This document shows, one piece after another, positions 1-13,630 of a DNA stretch of 64,000 nt. Source of the DNA: Drosophila pseudoobscura (lineage: Eukaryota > Arthropoda > Insecta > Diptera > Drosophilidae). The position numbers and the translations under genes were made by a program. The DNA lies in contig NC_046680.1 of NCBI RefSeq assembly GCF_009870125.1, positions 9,858,001 to 9,922,000 on the forward strand, in the 5' to 3' direction. The notes below the pieces were generated by a model, which did no database searches, was not told the origin of the DNA, and saw only the letters and a list, made by a program, of their open reading frames with translations. Within the stretch, counting starts at the first letter, position 1. Every line of letters starts with the position of its first letter.

Positions 1-3000
1 GTATGCGTAATAAGAGGCACGGCGTCAAGGAAGGGGCCACGGATGCGGCATGTGCCGACTCACACATATTCCAAATGCCCTTTGTTATAAAGTACATATG
101 GATGGAGGTTCGTGAATGGAAATGGAACGCTTAAAGCTGTCAAAAGGAATTTAACAGCCCCCGGCCCCGCGAACGCCTGAAAGGAAGAAATTCTCAAGGG
201 AAAATGCCACATGTACAACGCCTTTTGGTTTTCAATTTTAAATCAGTTGGCGAGGAGAAGGAGTTGCCTGTAAGACAACGACTTGTCGGTTAACCTTTGA
301 CGTCTGGCCCCCCCGCTTTGTCCCGCTCGTTTCTGTCGCCTTTTTGCGGTCTCTCTCCGTCTAGAGCCGATTCAATTACAAATTTAATCTATTGGATTTG
401 AAGGAGACTCGCACATGCCCCGAAACGAAACGAACGCACATGAAAAGTGTGTCTGGCCAGGATACAGGAGGACGTGGGACAATGCTCTCCAGAGAGCACA
501 CCAGAGCATCATCTCTGGGGATAAGAGGAGCCTCAGCCGATAAATCATTAACAAATTTCTGTGGTTGCTTGCAATTAAAACCAAGCGAAGGATGAGCGGG
601 GGACAAGAGCCACAGGACTTGGCAAGGTCTAGTCCCAGTGCCGCTGCCAATGCTCATTCATCTCTCAAGCTCTCTGGCCGTCAGACGCTCGTCTCTTAAC
701 TGTTGGCTATAAATAGCTAAGGGCCAGCAGATATTCTTCAGGCGAGAACTGGCAGACGCCCACGCACAGTCCCAATAGCAGCGCATCCTACAATTATTAT
801 GGCCAGGATGATAAACTGCTGGATGGATGGTTAAATTGTTGTCCATTAGCGTTAAATTAGAGAGCAATTATGTTGCCTCTCTCTCTCGCTCCGATACGGC
901 TACGGCTTTAAAGGTGGAAGCAGCCACCCCCACGGATACATAAAAAGCAAAATGGTGTACAGTGGCAACATCTTCCGAGGAGGGGGTGGTGGGGGGGTGG
1001 TTGGGCTTCTTTGTGTACCTCCACTGTCGCTGCTTGTATCTTTGTATCTGTGTATCTGCAGCAATAGCGATTATGTGTTGTAACAAAACGTTTATCTACA
1101 TTTGTTCGCCCCTTCATACCCCTCCCCCCGGATTCGTGCCATGAAAATGCTTCCATTTGTTGCTGCTGCCAGTGCCTGTCGTTTTCTCCATTTAATTTTA
1201 AACCCGATTACCCTCCCCCCCCCTGAACAATCTCCAGGCGAGCCACCTTCGTCGCACATTGCCAAAATTTGTTGCGCGTGGCAGGTTTTAAACGGCGCGT
1301 GCTCAAAGGCAAACACAAAAAAAACCAAAGGAAATAAAAATTCCCTCTGCCGCTGAAAAAACAATGCGAAAGAGCGAGCACGAGTATGAGTGAGTTTTTC
1401 GGCAATTAACAACATGGCAGTAGAGATAAAAACAACAGAAAAAAAACTATAGCGGCAGTAACGAGAGCGTTACAGTCGGTTTAGCGCATTGATTGCCGGT
1501 CGTGCCCAATGGGAAGAAAATAGCCCAAAGGGCCAAAAGCAGCAGCAACAACACCACCAGCGAATGGGGTGAGAGAGAGAGAGAGAGGGAGAGAGCTAGG
1601 CAGGTGACAGGCCATTCTGGGAGTACATGTGGCTAACAATTAGGCTAGTGGCTTGATTAGGCTCACACATAAACAGGCTTACGATTTATACTAATCGTAC
1701 GAATAGACCCAAGTAAATGGTGGGCCCTAAGGTGAGGAGAAATGGCACTGCTGACCAACAGGCAGTGGGATGTATCTGGACGTTGATATGCAATCTAGCG
1801 GCCCAATCTAGCAGCCCTCCACTCGCCCCACCGACCGAGGGGCACATTTTTACACCGAAGCCTTCGTAGCGGAACACCTATTTGGTGAGAATTTCTTGTG
1901 TCCCATAAAAATAGCTCGAGTCTTAATGGATCGACTTACAGCCGATCCAGAAAGGGCTGCAACTCCGGTGGTGCCTAGTGCCAAGTATAGGACTCTTAAT
2001 ATTCAGCGACGAGGAAGAAGAGGAATCAGTCTCCCCACTTCTTCTGCCATTGTCCGGCCCTTGGAAATCGTCGTCTTCGGATAATGGGGCCGCTTTCCTC
2101 ACGGACATTTCGGACCTGCCCGAAATCAAGCCAGGGACCTTGTCCAAATTCATCCAAGCCTCCGGAAGGGACTGCCCTTAACCTGCAATACAATGGACCT
2201 CCTGTAGGTCCAAGTGAGCCTGGGGGGCGGGGGTTCCTATCTGGCTTATATTTGCCTTTTTCTGTTGGGAAGGTTGAGAATGCAAGGAGATCGAGATCGA
2301 TCAATAAGATTATCCTCAAACTCCCAATAGTTTGGTTGTTTTCCTTTATAAGCAATTATTCCATTGATCCGTTCAGAGTATAATTTATTGTGTTTGATAT
2401 ACCACCTCCTACTATCCACTGCTCGAGCAAATCTCTTTGAAATGTGCTAAAGTCTCGACTCGTTTGCTTAGCTTCCATTAGCAGTCGATTTGGCCGCAGA
2501 CAGGACTTAATCGAAGCGTTTATTGATGCGGAAATACCATGAGTTCCATTGCAAGGAGGATTATGGTTCAGTTCTAATGAATTGTAATGACCTTTGCTGG
2601 TTACAGCAAGGCAACAGCAAAGGCAAGACCCCACCCCCCAATAGCCCCCTAAACCTGCATGTGAGGGCTGGCAATCGATGCCTGTGGTTTGTGGCATCCG
2701 CATAGAAGGTAGCATACATTAAAGGGACTCCCCGCAGGGACAACACCATGCCGAATGCCAATTGCATGAAGATATGTACAATATATGCAAACATGTGGAT
2801 AAGTAATGCAATTACCCCCCAAAAACCGACTTCAATGAGACTTCAAAACATGTACATATGTATATGGTGGGTACATGTGTACATATATCTAATGAAATAC
2901 TTGGCTGTATACTGTTTCTTGTTTCTGGATAATTATGCAAAAAGCTGCAATGTTTTGTGCCTTGAACACAAAAAAAAGTGGCAGACAACAACAGCGAAAA

Positions 3001-6000
3001 AGTGGAAAAGAAGAGGGCCCCGTCCTTTGGTGCCGTCGGTGCCCTTTCGCATGTGGGTTAATGTGCAAAATGTGCTAAACAAATGCAAATTGTGTGCTTC
3101 AGTTTTTGGCCTGGCCAACGGACTTGATAAACAGCATGAGGGCCCCGCCATTGTCGCCACCGACAACGACATGGCCAACATTCTGCCATTCACTTGGCAT
3201 TTATGCAAATTACTTTCTCCAGCCCAAACTGCATTGGAAATCACTTAGCCAGCCCGGTGGAGGACCGACTAACGAGTGCGAAGGACTCATGTCCGTAAGC
3301 CCAAGTGGCAGTGGAGCTGCAGGAGCCCCCAAGGCTGCCACTGACGTCGAGTGGAGTGTCCTTTAAACAAGCTTGATTTGCACTACCGATGCGATCAGTG
3401 GCCGAAACAAAACGATGGAAAAAAAAACACTATGCCAATCCATCAGGCAATGAGCGGTGGGGGGAGACAACAAGCAGAAGAGAATCGATAAAGGCATTGG
3501 GATACCCACTAGAAAAAGAAGGCTCTAATTGGTAATTCGAATGCGATAGACAGCCCCCGAGTCCAGCATACCCTTAGAGCTGTCAGGTCTACGGGTTACA
3601 GGGTACGGGAAACGTATGACAGACCAGCCATTCGAAACGGTCGAGTGACATTTGTCGTGCGATAAATAAATGTGAGGCCATTTAGACGACGGCAACACCA
3701 GAAACGACAGCAACGACAGCAATGTGTGCTCCAAGTACGAATACGAATACGAAAACGGGTACAAGTAAATGCATATTTAGATATTCAAATTGTTCTAAAA
3801 ATTCTCGCACTTAAATGCCGAGTACTGTAAATTTATGGGGGCCTCACTCGCGAGGCATGCCCCACACACAGAGCACATTGAAAAATGACTTCAATTAATG
3901 GCATAATTAGCATTCATGTCAAACGGAAAGGTTCTTCACCGATTATTCAAATGCCCGAAAAATCCTTAGTGGGAAAATATTTGAAATGATTTTTGATAAT
4001 TTAATTGGCAACAGATTTGGGGAAAGTTTTTGGCAAATTATCGCATTAAGCAGCTATTAAATTTAATTAATTTGCTGTGGATATATCCCGATGGATAAAC
4101 GAATAAAATATGTGTACAGATGCAGAAAGAAATCAATGAAAATGAGAAACAATTGGCTAATATAATCTTGAGTGAGAGAGAGAGACAAACTGTTGAAGAA
4201 CTTTTTTAAACAAAGTTCCATTCGGGAAACGGAAAAGTTTATCGTTCGTTTCGAACCCGCGCGCCACAACAATGGGCCAGAGAAATCGCACACAAATATC
4301 CGAGTAAATATGTAAATATATATATGTATATGTATATATGTTGGTGTGTGCATAAAAAAACTGTTTGCCTGCCGCTGTCTCATAAAAGACAACGCCAAAT
4401 GGGAGCAGAAGCGACATATTATGTTTATTTATGGGTCGCATATGCCATGCATCTGTATCTGCATCTTCATCTGCATCTGTATCGTTGTATGGGAGGTGTG
4501 CAACATGTTGCAGGGACCCACAAACTTTCCACCTTTCTCCCGCTGCTGCTGCCTTGGAAAATATTAAATTTACTTGGGCTCTTTGGGAGCCACGAGAAGG
4601 TTGGCGGCTGGCTTTATGGCCACATTACACGTGGCAAAATTTGGACAACTTTTTCCGGGTAGAAACCCAGCACTAAGTCCCGACCCCTGAAACTTTTTCA
4701 TTGCGCAATGAAGTAGAAGTGCGGCAGGAGAGACAGAGGGGGGGAGGGAGACCATAAATCCCGACAAGAGTTGGACTCTTTGAGAATTTAAGACTCACTT
4801 TAAGGCACGTTCTGTCGCTCGACAATGAATCAAAGTTCTTGAACCCTTTCGCAAAAAGGGACAACCAGCCAAAAGGACAGATGGGGGGCATACAAAAAAG
4901 TTGAGAAAAAGAAAAACACACCCAGGAGGGGGTTATAGAGGGGGCGGAAGCAGACACAACAATAGAAGGAAATCATATAAGAAGCAGAGCCAGGACATGC
5001 CACAATAAACTTAAACAAACAAAAATAATTTACTCACAAAAATCGACAAAAAGCATAAAAATAATATTATCAAAGGGATTCACGAAGGATACAGACAAGA
5101 GACAGGAGAGAGCAGAGAGCAGAGAGCACAAGTACGCGTGTATGTGCATTGGATTAAATAATAAAAACAGATTTCGCATCTCTGCTGAATAAATACGAGT
5201 ATTTCGTAATTAAATTGCCTGCAACGCTGCTTGGGGCAGAGTCGAGTCGAGTAGAGTCTCCTCTCAAGCTACCAAGGGAATCAAATTAAGTTTCGGGCCC
5301 CAAAAGTCGAGTCGAGCAGGAGCCTTTCACGATGAAGAGCTCTCCACACGACATTTGCTTGGCAAACTTGGCCCAAAGGGACTGCCAGCCGGACAGACAG
5401 ACAGCCCTTAAAATATCAATTAGGATATAAGAGTGGCCGCCCGTAGTCCATGTGTGTGGGGAAACACACATTCCCTAGCAAAGGTCACTCGAGTGTTGAC
5501 ATTCCCGATGGCTTTCCTATTTACCGCAGAGACGAGAGATCCTCTAGTAGGACATAGAACATCCATAGGACATGCGGGAAACATCAATTTTGTAAATGGC
5601 TCAAAGGATAAATTGATCTTTCTCCGAATTAAGCGATGGGCAGAGTCGCTGTTACATCTGGCAACGCTGGCAAGTATTCGTATTACAAGCAGTTCAAGCA
5701 GTGCAATTGTAGACGTTACTGTACTTTCTTAAAAGTGAGGTGTTTGCTGTTGGTTTTTTCCCTTCATATTTTGCCCACACACACACAAAAAAAGACTTAC
5801 CAACTTTGGAAAAGACAAACCATAGGTTAACCTTATAAGTACATATTGTACATATGTACATACATATGTATGTATGAAGCCAAGTGTACGTTGACTCAAA
5901 ATAGATTACACACTCGCTACGTGGGCTATTAGAAGTAATTTACTCTTATTATGGTGTGTCGGTGAGTGTGTGTGTGTATTTTTGCCCGTGTCCCTGGTTG

Positions 6001-9000
6001 TGTGTGGGCCGCTCTTTTGACCACACTTCGAATAAGACATGGGCAAACAATAGCAAGGGGACTGGCACCACCCACCACACCATCGCCACCGTCTTCACTC
6101 GCCATCGCCTGCGTTTGTGGCTCCAATTGACGTCACGCAGCTGCGACTGCTGCTGCTTGACTTTTGATGTTTGCCTGTGGGCCACACGACAAGCTCAGCC
6201 ACTGGGCCTTGGGGCAGGAGGAAGGATGGTGGGACGGGACGGGAGAGGGTGAGAATTGTTAAATCGATTAAAGTCAAAGTTTCGTCAGCGATGCGTTGTG
6301 CCGGGAGTGTTGGGAGTGCCGGGGGTGCCGGAGTGCGTGTGTGGAGGGAGACGGAATCCAAATCTCAGACACAGATAAAGACACAGCCACAGCAACCACC
6401 AGATAAGGTTTCCCTGGCCATTAGTCAGTCCATTATGACACCTCTACATCAACCACAACATCCAAATCCGCATCCCCATTCACTTCTCTCTTACGATCCA
6501 CTCAGACCCTATCCCCTCGACCCGAAATTGTCCGACTATAAAAAGCAAAGTTTTGCAATCAACAAAAAGTTAAAAGTTGCCATCATACTAGAAAAGTTTT
6601 TCTAATTAGTGGAAGCCATTTCCACCATCGCTTGGCTGTAGATTGGTATTGGAAGCGCAGGTGTCACACGGCCAGGTCGGTGGTCGGTGGACGGTGGACG
6701 GTGGAAAGGCGTCATCGAATCAAACTGGAGCCCATTTTGCATATATGTATATGATAAGCCAAGACTTTAGATATAACCAAGTCAACAGGCAAATGCGTCA
6801 GTCTGCTTATCAGCGCCACTGGAGATTTAAGATTGAGACAGTCACCAGACGATAGAAACCGAAAGAACCGACTCACTGGGTCACTTTTAATGAATCTCTC
6901 TCTGGCTCTGTCTGCTGACACACACAAGAAAGATACATTAAAAGATACATACATATGTATGATATATGTAGCGCGTGGGCTGCCTTTTCCATTTTCCATA
7001 CAAAAGACAAAGAAATTTACGAGCTTCGCACAAAGAAAAAGCCCACCCAAAAATTTGCAAGAAAATCACAATTTACGACTAATAAACTGAGTAGAAATGA
7101 AAATGAAAAAGAAAATGAAAATGAAAATGGGTGCAGAATTATTCACTTTTGTCTGGCAAACAGAGGAGCTGTCACCACAGCCACAGCCAAAGCGCCAGAG
7201 GGCCACAGCGTCACAGCGCCACAGCGCCACATGGGTCTCAAGGGGTGACATCTCTGGCATATTGACAGTCGACAGACAGTCCCCCACCCCGCCCCCCCTG
7301 AAGGCAAACACAGAACTCGAATCGAATGGGATAAATAGCCTGGCTGCCCGTCTGCCTGATGGTATTGTAAGTTAATTGGCTTTGGTTCTCAAACGATATT
7401 GACCAGGGCCAGTGCCTGTCCGACACTTAATCTATTTTCGATTCACTGTCAACTCATAATAGGTCGCGCCCTCACGTGCCTTGGGAGCTTATCGCGCCCA
7501 TCCATACACTATATGGTGGGGAGAAATAAGATAAGTTTCCCACACAGAAAGAGGAAAGGGAAAACTTTTCTCCAAGGCATCAGAGCCAAATATGCGGTTG
7601 CCCTTCTTAATTAGTTGGAAAGGATCTTAACCGAAAGCGGCAGCAGCATCAAAACAAACTAAAAGAAAACTTTCCAAGTTTGTTCGTAATCAAATGAGCT
7701 CTGAAGACTGCTGTAAACATGGCAAGTAAATCCCATTTGGCATACAAAACGAAACAAGATTGACATTTGAAATCCTGTGAAAAAAGCTTGGATTCCGATG
7801 GGGATTCAAAGGTATTGGGATATACAAAATACGAAATAAGGGATTCCCTATGGTGGCCTATGGGCTCTGGACATCTCTGAATATTATGGGATAATCCAGT
7901 GGTGCCTGCAGCAATCCTCCCAGCAATTATCCGCTAATAATGTGTCTTATTCTTGGGGGCTGTCTCGCATCGATTTTTCCATGCTAATTGCCACAGCAAT
8001 TTTTGGGGGTTCAACTGGAGGAAAAGTGGAATTACTTGGAGACCAGGAAAGAGCAAATCTGGAACCTCCACTTGGCGTACATACAATTTATGCGATTTAT
8101 AGAAAGGAGGAGAACGAGACCATTGTTGAGGGGTGGTTTTTTTTCTTTTTCCTCTGCCGAAGGTCGTTGCTTTTATTGGATGTACTCGCACGAACACACA
8201 CACATACAATATACAATATACAATATACATACATATATATTGTATATTCAACGTTTCTTTTCATTCGGTTTTTCTTTACATTTGGCCAAACAATTAAATT
8301 TTTCACTGTGTGAATATTTCTTTTCATTTCGTTCTCGCTTCGGGCGGGGCCGGGGCTGGTTTTGAGCAAAATTATGATTATTTATTTAGGCCGAAATTTC
8401 TTGGCCACTTTGCGATGAAGAAAACGCCAAATTATGCGCCGTAACTTTTTTTGTCGGGGGGCAGGGAGTGCGCCACTGACTCACTTTCGCAAATCAAAAA
8501 TCGCAAAATACGAACATTTACACATAATTTATCAACATCCGTCAAAAGTTTAGTTGACGTCACGCGGCAGGGTATTATCTCCTGTCCCTGTCCCTGTCCA
8601 TGTCCCTGTCCCCGTCTCCTGTCTAATTAGACTTAAAAGTTATGCAGCAGCAGCGGCGGTAACGGCACGGAGCTAATTCTTGATGTCATTGGACAGGTGG
8701 AAGCCCCAAATTCCAGCCAAAATTCCAGTTCATGTGCAGCGTGTTTTCTGTTTTCTGTTTATTTACGCGATAGATCTGTAATTCTTTTCTGTTCTATTTT
8801 TGGTGGTGAAAAATTAATTGCGAATCAGAAACAGAAACAGAAACGGGAAAACAATATGCGCTGGCAATTGCTTGGGCCATAATAAAAAAAAAAAAAAACA
8901 AAATAAAAGATGAATGTCATAAAGAATCGTTTCATTCTGTTGCCGGTTCTTTGTCGGCTTTTACCTTTTTTTTTGTTCCATGATGAGTTTTTCACGTGCT

Positions 9001-10109
9001 CACCCTTGTCAGTGGCAGAGACAGAGAGAAAGAGAGAACGAGAGAGAGGGGGAGGGAGCATTGAAAGAAACATAAAAGGGATACCAACGAAACGGAGCAT
9101 GTGCCTCCTGTCAATGTGAATGCCTTTAAGCCAGCTTGTAGGAAAAGTTGGAACTTTTTCATTACGGCCCAAGAAGGAAGGAAGCCAAACAAACTAAAAT
9201 TGTGTTTTTATTTTTAGAGCATTTCCCATTGCATACAAATGGGTGGTCGCTGGGCAAATATTATTGATGAATTTTTATTTTAACAGCTTTGCCCATTGAA
9301 CTACTGCCCATAATGGAGCCCCTCCTGAAAATGATAGGAAAATCAATCAATAAAGGGAGATATAAGCCCCGTTGTAGAGCCCTCCAACATCGCAGCCAAA
9401 TGAGGGGGAGAAGCGCCAGGAGCAGTCGCAATGGTAAGCCAGCCCATAAGCTTAACAGGTCCAGGAAACGTGAGGACATGACAGGAATCTGCTGGGACAA
9501 TGGGAGGGGCCTTCACTCTCGTTCGATGCGGAGAGATCGAGAGCAGAGCACAGGGAATGGGAATGGAAATGGAAGGACAAGCCTCGCCTCCAGGCCATTG
9601 AATCGGATACGCATTGAAGTTAGTCCTCCCCAAAAGTTACCCATTTCCCCTACCCCCCATACCCAGCGCTCTGTCTCTTTGGCCCTTCTTTTGACTCTGA
9701 ATTGAATTTGGCTTAGAAATTGTATGTTTTTTCTGTTGATGGATGCGATGTCTGTCGTTGGGACAGTTCTACAGCTGTTGTAAAAGTTGTTCTGTTCGTG
9801 AAAATGCTGAATGTATACAAAATGGAATTAATTACAGCGAAAGCAGCGAAGAAACAGTGTTGGAAAAGTACACAGCAAAAAATAGAGTAAGCTTTGAATC
9901 GTATCCTGTTTTTATATCTGTTATACAGTGCCGAAAAGTTAAAGGAACACAAATATAACTGTTATACTTCTTAAGAATACCTCTGTTATACAGGCATATA
10001 ACTCGTAAATGTTATACACAGCTTAATACATATATGATTATATTTTCTATGCCTTTATCTATTATACAAGTACATCGATCTGTTATACAACTATGTTATT
10101 TCGTTTTAG
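1..10109. other. Long non-coding stretch, probably intronic
   Basis: I see no exon that I can defend here. The block is rich in pyrimidine/purine tracts (CT/GA runs near 862-880, 1571-1590, 4172-4187 and 9018-9050), homopolymers, TG and CA runs (5965-5980, 8190-8210), a TGTCCC-type short tandem repeat near 8580-8620, and self-complementary TACATATGTA strings near 5840-5875. Such GA-rich sequence is typical of Drosophila introns and enhancers and could bind GAGA factor. Leftward-pointing promoter and donor signals near 10.5 kb and 12.7 kb suggest that this is the first intron of a minus-strand gene whose coding exons lie left of the window. That is inference. Confidence 0.4.
9905..10090. repeat. 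Cluster of spaced TGTTATAC motifs
   Basis: The string TGTTATAC, usually as CTGTTATACA, recurs about five times within roughly 180 bp (near 9918, 9959, 9982, 10009 and 10080), with a degenerate TATTATAC near 10063. Spacing is irregular (about 20-70 bp), so this is not a simple tandem array. A cluster of binding sites for one factor is possible. I do not recognise the factor. Confidence 0.4.
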
Positions 10110-10202
10110 AATTGTCTTTCCTTCTACTCCACGGATCGCCTTCGCTCCTCTACTCCACCTTTCCACCTTGCACCTGAAGCACCACAAGCAGACGGCTCTG
10201 CC
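10110..10202 (+). other. Exon-like segment, unproven
   Basis: A 93-nt segment is preceded by a polypyrimidine tract ending TTTTAG and followed by CC|GTGAGT, so it has the form of an internal exon on the plus strand. Two of its three frames are open, and no neighbouring exon can be matched to it. It could be a 5' UTR exon, an exon of an unseen gene, or chance. Confidence 0.15.
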
Positions 10203-12720
10203 GTGAGTGCTGCTTTATTTAATTGCTGCTTGCTTTTTCATTTGTATTTGTTTATCAACCAATGCCAACCCTTGAGCAATTGATAAGCGCGTAAAATATT
10301 TAATCGCGTACAATGGAGAGAGATAGACAGTGAGAGAGAGAGAAAGGGGGGAGAGGGAGAAAGACAAACCAAGTGAAAAACGGGAACACACAGCAAAAAG
10401 CAAGACCGAACGGAACCCCTACCCACACCATTCTTCAACCTTTCCACGGAACCCTCTCACTCGAGTACTGTGCGACGGGGCGGCAGGGCGGAGCACTCAC
10501 CTGACTTTGTTGCTGGTTTCCCCCACGGAACGAGCGTCGCGTCGCGTCGTACGGAACGGTAACGGATTTTGATGGGCTGCTTGAAACGGCTTCTTTTGGG
10601 GCTGCCACTTGCTGATGGATGCTCCTGCTGTTGCTGCTCTTCTGCTCTCTGCTCCCTGCTCTTCGCTCCTCTGCTACTCGGCTGCTCCACTCTTGTCTCA
10701 GGGCTTCCTCTTTCTCTCTGGCCTCTTGTTTGCTGCTTTTTTTATGGCTAAAACCAAATTTAATTTGTTACTCTCTCGTTGCGGTTGTTGTCTTTGTTGC
10801 TTTTAGTGTTGTTGTTGCTTTTGAGTGGGTGGCAGTGGGTGTGGATAGGCTATTGCTTTGGCAATTCTGGCCGGGAATCGCGTTTTCGAGTTTCGAGATA
10901 TTGACTTTGATGTACCAACAAAAAGCAACAACAACTGAAATTTGTTATTAGATTTGATTGAAAAATTCGTATTTGCTGGGATTTTAATGCTTCTCTTTTT
11001 GTCTACCGTTCCGTTATCGTGTTTGCTAATACTTTTGTTGTTACATACACGTATGTATGTATGTATGTACAGATGCTGGAGGAGGAAAAAAACCACGAGA
11101 CGAACTCTGTAAATTTAAGTGCTCTCTTTGAGAGCGCTGTAATTAAGTTGATTGGAGTGGTATCGGTGCCCAATGATTTATTTGCTGTGCTGTTGCACGT
11201 TCTCTCATTTGTTTATTTGATATGTGTGTTCTTTTTGAACATGTTCTGCCATATAATTGTTTAATTAATTATTTGCCCCATTTCGTGTGTGCGAAATAAC
11301 TTTTCGCTTAAGTAAACATTTCGAGTACATATATTTATCTTCCTCTCTGGGCATTTTCGTTTTGCTATAGCAATTTTATGTGCACATGTATGTGTGTACT
11401 GTTTATTTGCACTTGCCGACTGTGTGGGTGTGGGTGTGGGTTTTTGGCCCGACAACTCCTACACAGGCCAACAAAGACTTGGTTTTCGAGTTTCGGTATC
11501 AATTGCGCCGGCTATTGGCAATTTAAGTAGTTGTCGCCCCTGACCCAATTGCGGAGTTGCAATTCGATAGCGATAGCCATCAATAGCAGCAATACACACA
11601 CTCCTAAGACACACGTTTAAGGTGTATTATAAAAAGGTGAGGCACACTGCCGTTTTTCGGGTCACACGCACTGAGAATATGCTACTTTCGTGAGAGCGCT
11701 GCCTCACCCCTGCCCACACTCACACTCACTGCCGTTAATCTTTCACTTTTAATTTCAATTCATTCAATTACGCAAACAGTTAATTAATTAATTTCCATCT
11801 ACACATTCAACTGCTGCGTGAATGGGTGAATGTGAGTGTGAGTGTGTAAATCTGATTAGAGACCTCACAATGCCAATCAGAGATCATATAGATAGTGTAT
11901 AGCTGGAGCAATGCATACCACTCCAATCCGAAATATTGCCGACGGCCTGCGTTCAAAACCGGCATTTGAATCATATGCGCACGGGGGCCAAGTCTCCGCA
12001 AACCCCACCCCCTCTCCCTGGCCTACTCTTCACACTTAAGCTCGTCATCGGCCGACCCAACAGGCTTGTGGGCTGGGGCCTGGCTAAGCGTGTTTATTGA
12101 TTGTCTCCCCTCACCGAAACTAAAGCAGGGAAGCCCAACGGGCGGACCTCCTACTCTCCACCCCACCCGAACCAAAAACCTTGCCGTCAACATCCAGCAA
12201 CAACAGCAACAGCAACGGGGGAGCAGGCCAAAGTGATAGGTAGATTTTTGTATGTATGTATATTATATGTTTCGGTGGTGGAGAGGGGGGGTGCGGGTGG
12301 AGTCTGCCGACGACTGCCACCTCCACCTCCACCTTCAGCACCGACCGCCGCCCACCACCACCCCACCCCATTCACTCCTCCTCGTGCATATCGGCCTCGT
12401 TTTTTATTACGCGCACGTAGTGTAACTTTTTTTGCCTTCTCTCACATTTTTACATACATTCACTTGCACAATCAGAGTGGGGCAGCGGCAGCGGGGGGGA
12501 ATGGAACCGTGGGGGAGGCTAAAGTTAATTTTTTGCCACATTTGATATTTCGTGTTGGTTTTCAGTAATTACTTTTTAATTTTTAAACGCACGCAGAACG
12601 CATAATCCGATGACCGTAGAATCGACGACGCCACAACGGTCCGCGTAAAGTATTTATTTGGTTGGAGCCCGTGGAGCCAGTTTACCGACCGAACCAAAAG
12701 TGCGCCAACCAGTCGAACCA
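10203..12720. other. Non-coding stretch, putative upstream region of a leftward gene
   Basis: Apart from the possible leader near 10.5 kb, this stretch contains only simple sequence: GAGAGAG near 10330-10350, CTGCTG/TGCTCT runs near 10620-10700, GTTGTT runs near 10790-10820, GTATGTAT near 11050 and C-rich tracts near 12290-12370. Frames in these tracts are low-complexity and I do not call any of them. Confidence 0.35.
10490..10600 (-). other. Possible leftward 5' UTR exon with donor site
   Basis: On the minus strand a GC-richer leader with repeated CGACG units ends in AAAGTCAG|GTGAGT, a strong splice donor at about 10501-10496. The segment holds no long reading frame. This fits a non-coding first exon of a minus-strand gene whose intron runs left through the window start. 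TSS evidence would be needed to confirm it. Confidence 0.3.
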
Positions 12721-12724
12721 ATCG

Positions 12725-12800
12725 AAATATATGACCCTCAGAAATATACCGAAATATACCGTCTCATTTTCAAAATATACCGTAAATATACTGACGAATT
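12725..12800 (-). promoter_or_regulatory. Motif 6 array pointing left
   Basis: On the minus strand GTCAGTATATTT (a perfect match to the Drosophila core-promoter Motif 6, KTYRGTATWTTT) is followed by further GGTATATTT units. Motif 6 marks TATA-less housekeeping promoters, so this is a candidate promoter for a gene extending left. The array is an inverted, diverged copy of the one at 15541-15615: the 17 bases at its inner edge are identical to that copy, and similarity continues across about 75 bp. Confidence 0.5.
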
Positions 12801-12833
12801 CAAGTTATACTATACATATTCCTCGTTTTTAAT

Positions 12834-12960
12834 ATTCCGTCGAATATTACTAGCTATCTAGATCTCTCAGCCCTGCCCACATAATTTTATACGATTGATG
12901 ATTCTATTTTCTACTCGACAGGCTTATTTTAAATACTTGACTTTGATTATTTTTGAATCA
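12834..12960 (+). repeat. Dispersed AT-rich repeat R1, copy 1
   Basis: One of about eight related copies in the window. The core reads CCGTYGAATATTACTAGCTA, then a conserved GCCCACATAATTTTATACGAT block, TTTTCTAC and a T-rich tail ending near TACTTGCTTTTATTG. Other copies lie near 13271-13390, 36876-36995, 39735-39850, 40215-40350, 40455-40580, 40757-40870 and 40990-41115. No coding capacity is seen, so it looks like a short non-autonomous element or a fragment of a larger one. Confidence 0.65.
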
Positions 12961-12992
12961 ATGTTGGTTCTCAACAACAATAGCCTCTAGTA

Positions 12993-13228
12993 TGATGAAA
13001 AACCGACCTTAGCCCACTAAAGCCCCCCCTATTTAAATAGTTCAACTACTTGAGGTAAATGGCGTAAAATATTAACGATTGTAAATTCTTCTTGTAGATT
13101 CATGCAATCTTTCATCTGAACTTAAAAAAAAAACAATTATATTTCCACCTGAACTGCGCTAACATCATTAAATTTTCATTGTTTTCGGTGGAAAATTGAG
13201 ATACCCCCTTGGCTTTTAATAGGTTAAT
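12993..13228 (+). repeat. MITE-like repeat R2, copy A, with an R1 unit adjoining
   Basis: This is a repeat of about 200-235 bp. It opens GATGAAAAA-CGA-CTTAGCCCAC, continues with a run of C and CTATTTAAA, has an internal CTGAACTGCGCTAA-type block, and closes in AGGTTAA. The end sequences TTAACCC.../...GGTTAA are short imperfect inverted repeats. Further copies lie at about 36632-36832 (+), 57036-57276 (-) and 59147-59357 (+). Here, as at 36.6-37.0 kb, an R1 unit follows about 40 bp downstream (13271-13390), so R1 and R2 may be parts of one larger element. Confidence 0.65.
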
Positions 13229-13630
13229 AGTTCTCCGGCAAGGATTGGACACCATATTGCTCAATTTAGAGATTCCGTCGAATATTATTAGCTATATAGA
13301 ACATTTAGCCATGCCCACATAACTTTATACGATTGCTGAATCAATTTTCTACAAGATTAGATAAATTTTAATCCTTGCTTTTATTGTATTTATTGTAAAT
13401 AGTTCAACAAAAAAAACAGTCGCTATGTTGCGTGTAAGCCCTAGTATAGGCCTTTGTATACCCTAATAATACCCCAATAATAGTTATTCAATAAAAATCA
13501 AGAATAACAATTATAATAATAGTTATTCGATAAAAATCCAGAATAACAAGAAAAAGTCTTCTTTGGAGCCTGGGATGAAAAAGCTTTTTGTGGGATTTCC
13601 CCCATCTAGATAGGATTTTTTACAACAGCA

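Noticed and set aside
5840-5875. TACATATGTA palindromic run as a specific regulatory element
   Set aside because: The same string occurs repeatedly in the window (for example near 46270, 46425 and 47885), as expected of common fly simple sequence.
8206-8250. Hairpin formed by ACAATAT/ATATTGT repeats
   Set aside because: Low-complexity TA-rich repeat; pairing is imperfect and unremarkable.
10569-10951. Plus-strand Leu/Ser/Cys-rich frames
   Set aside because: They are translations of CTGCTG/TGCTCT low-complexity DNA.
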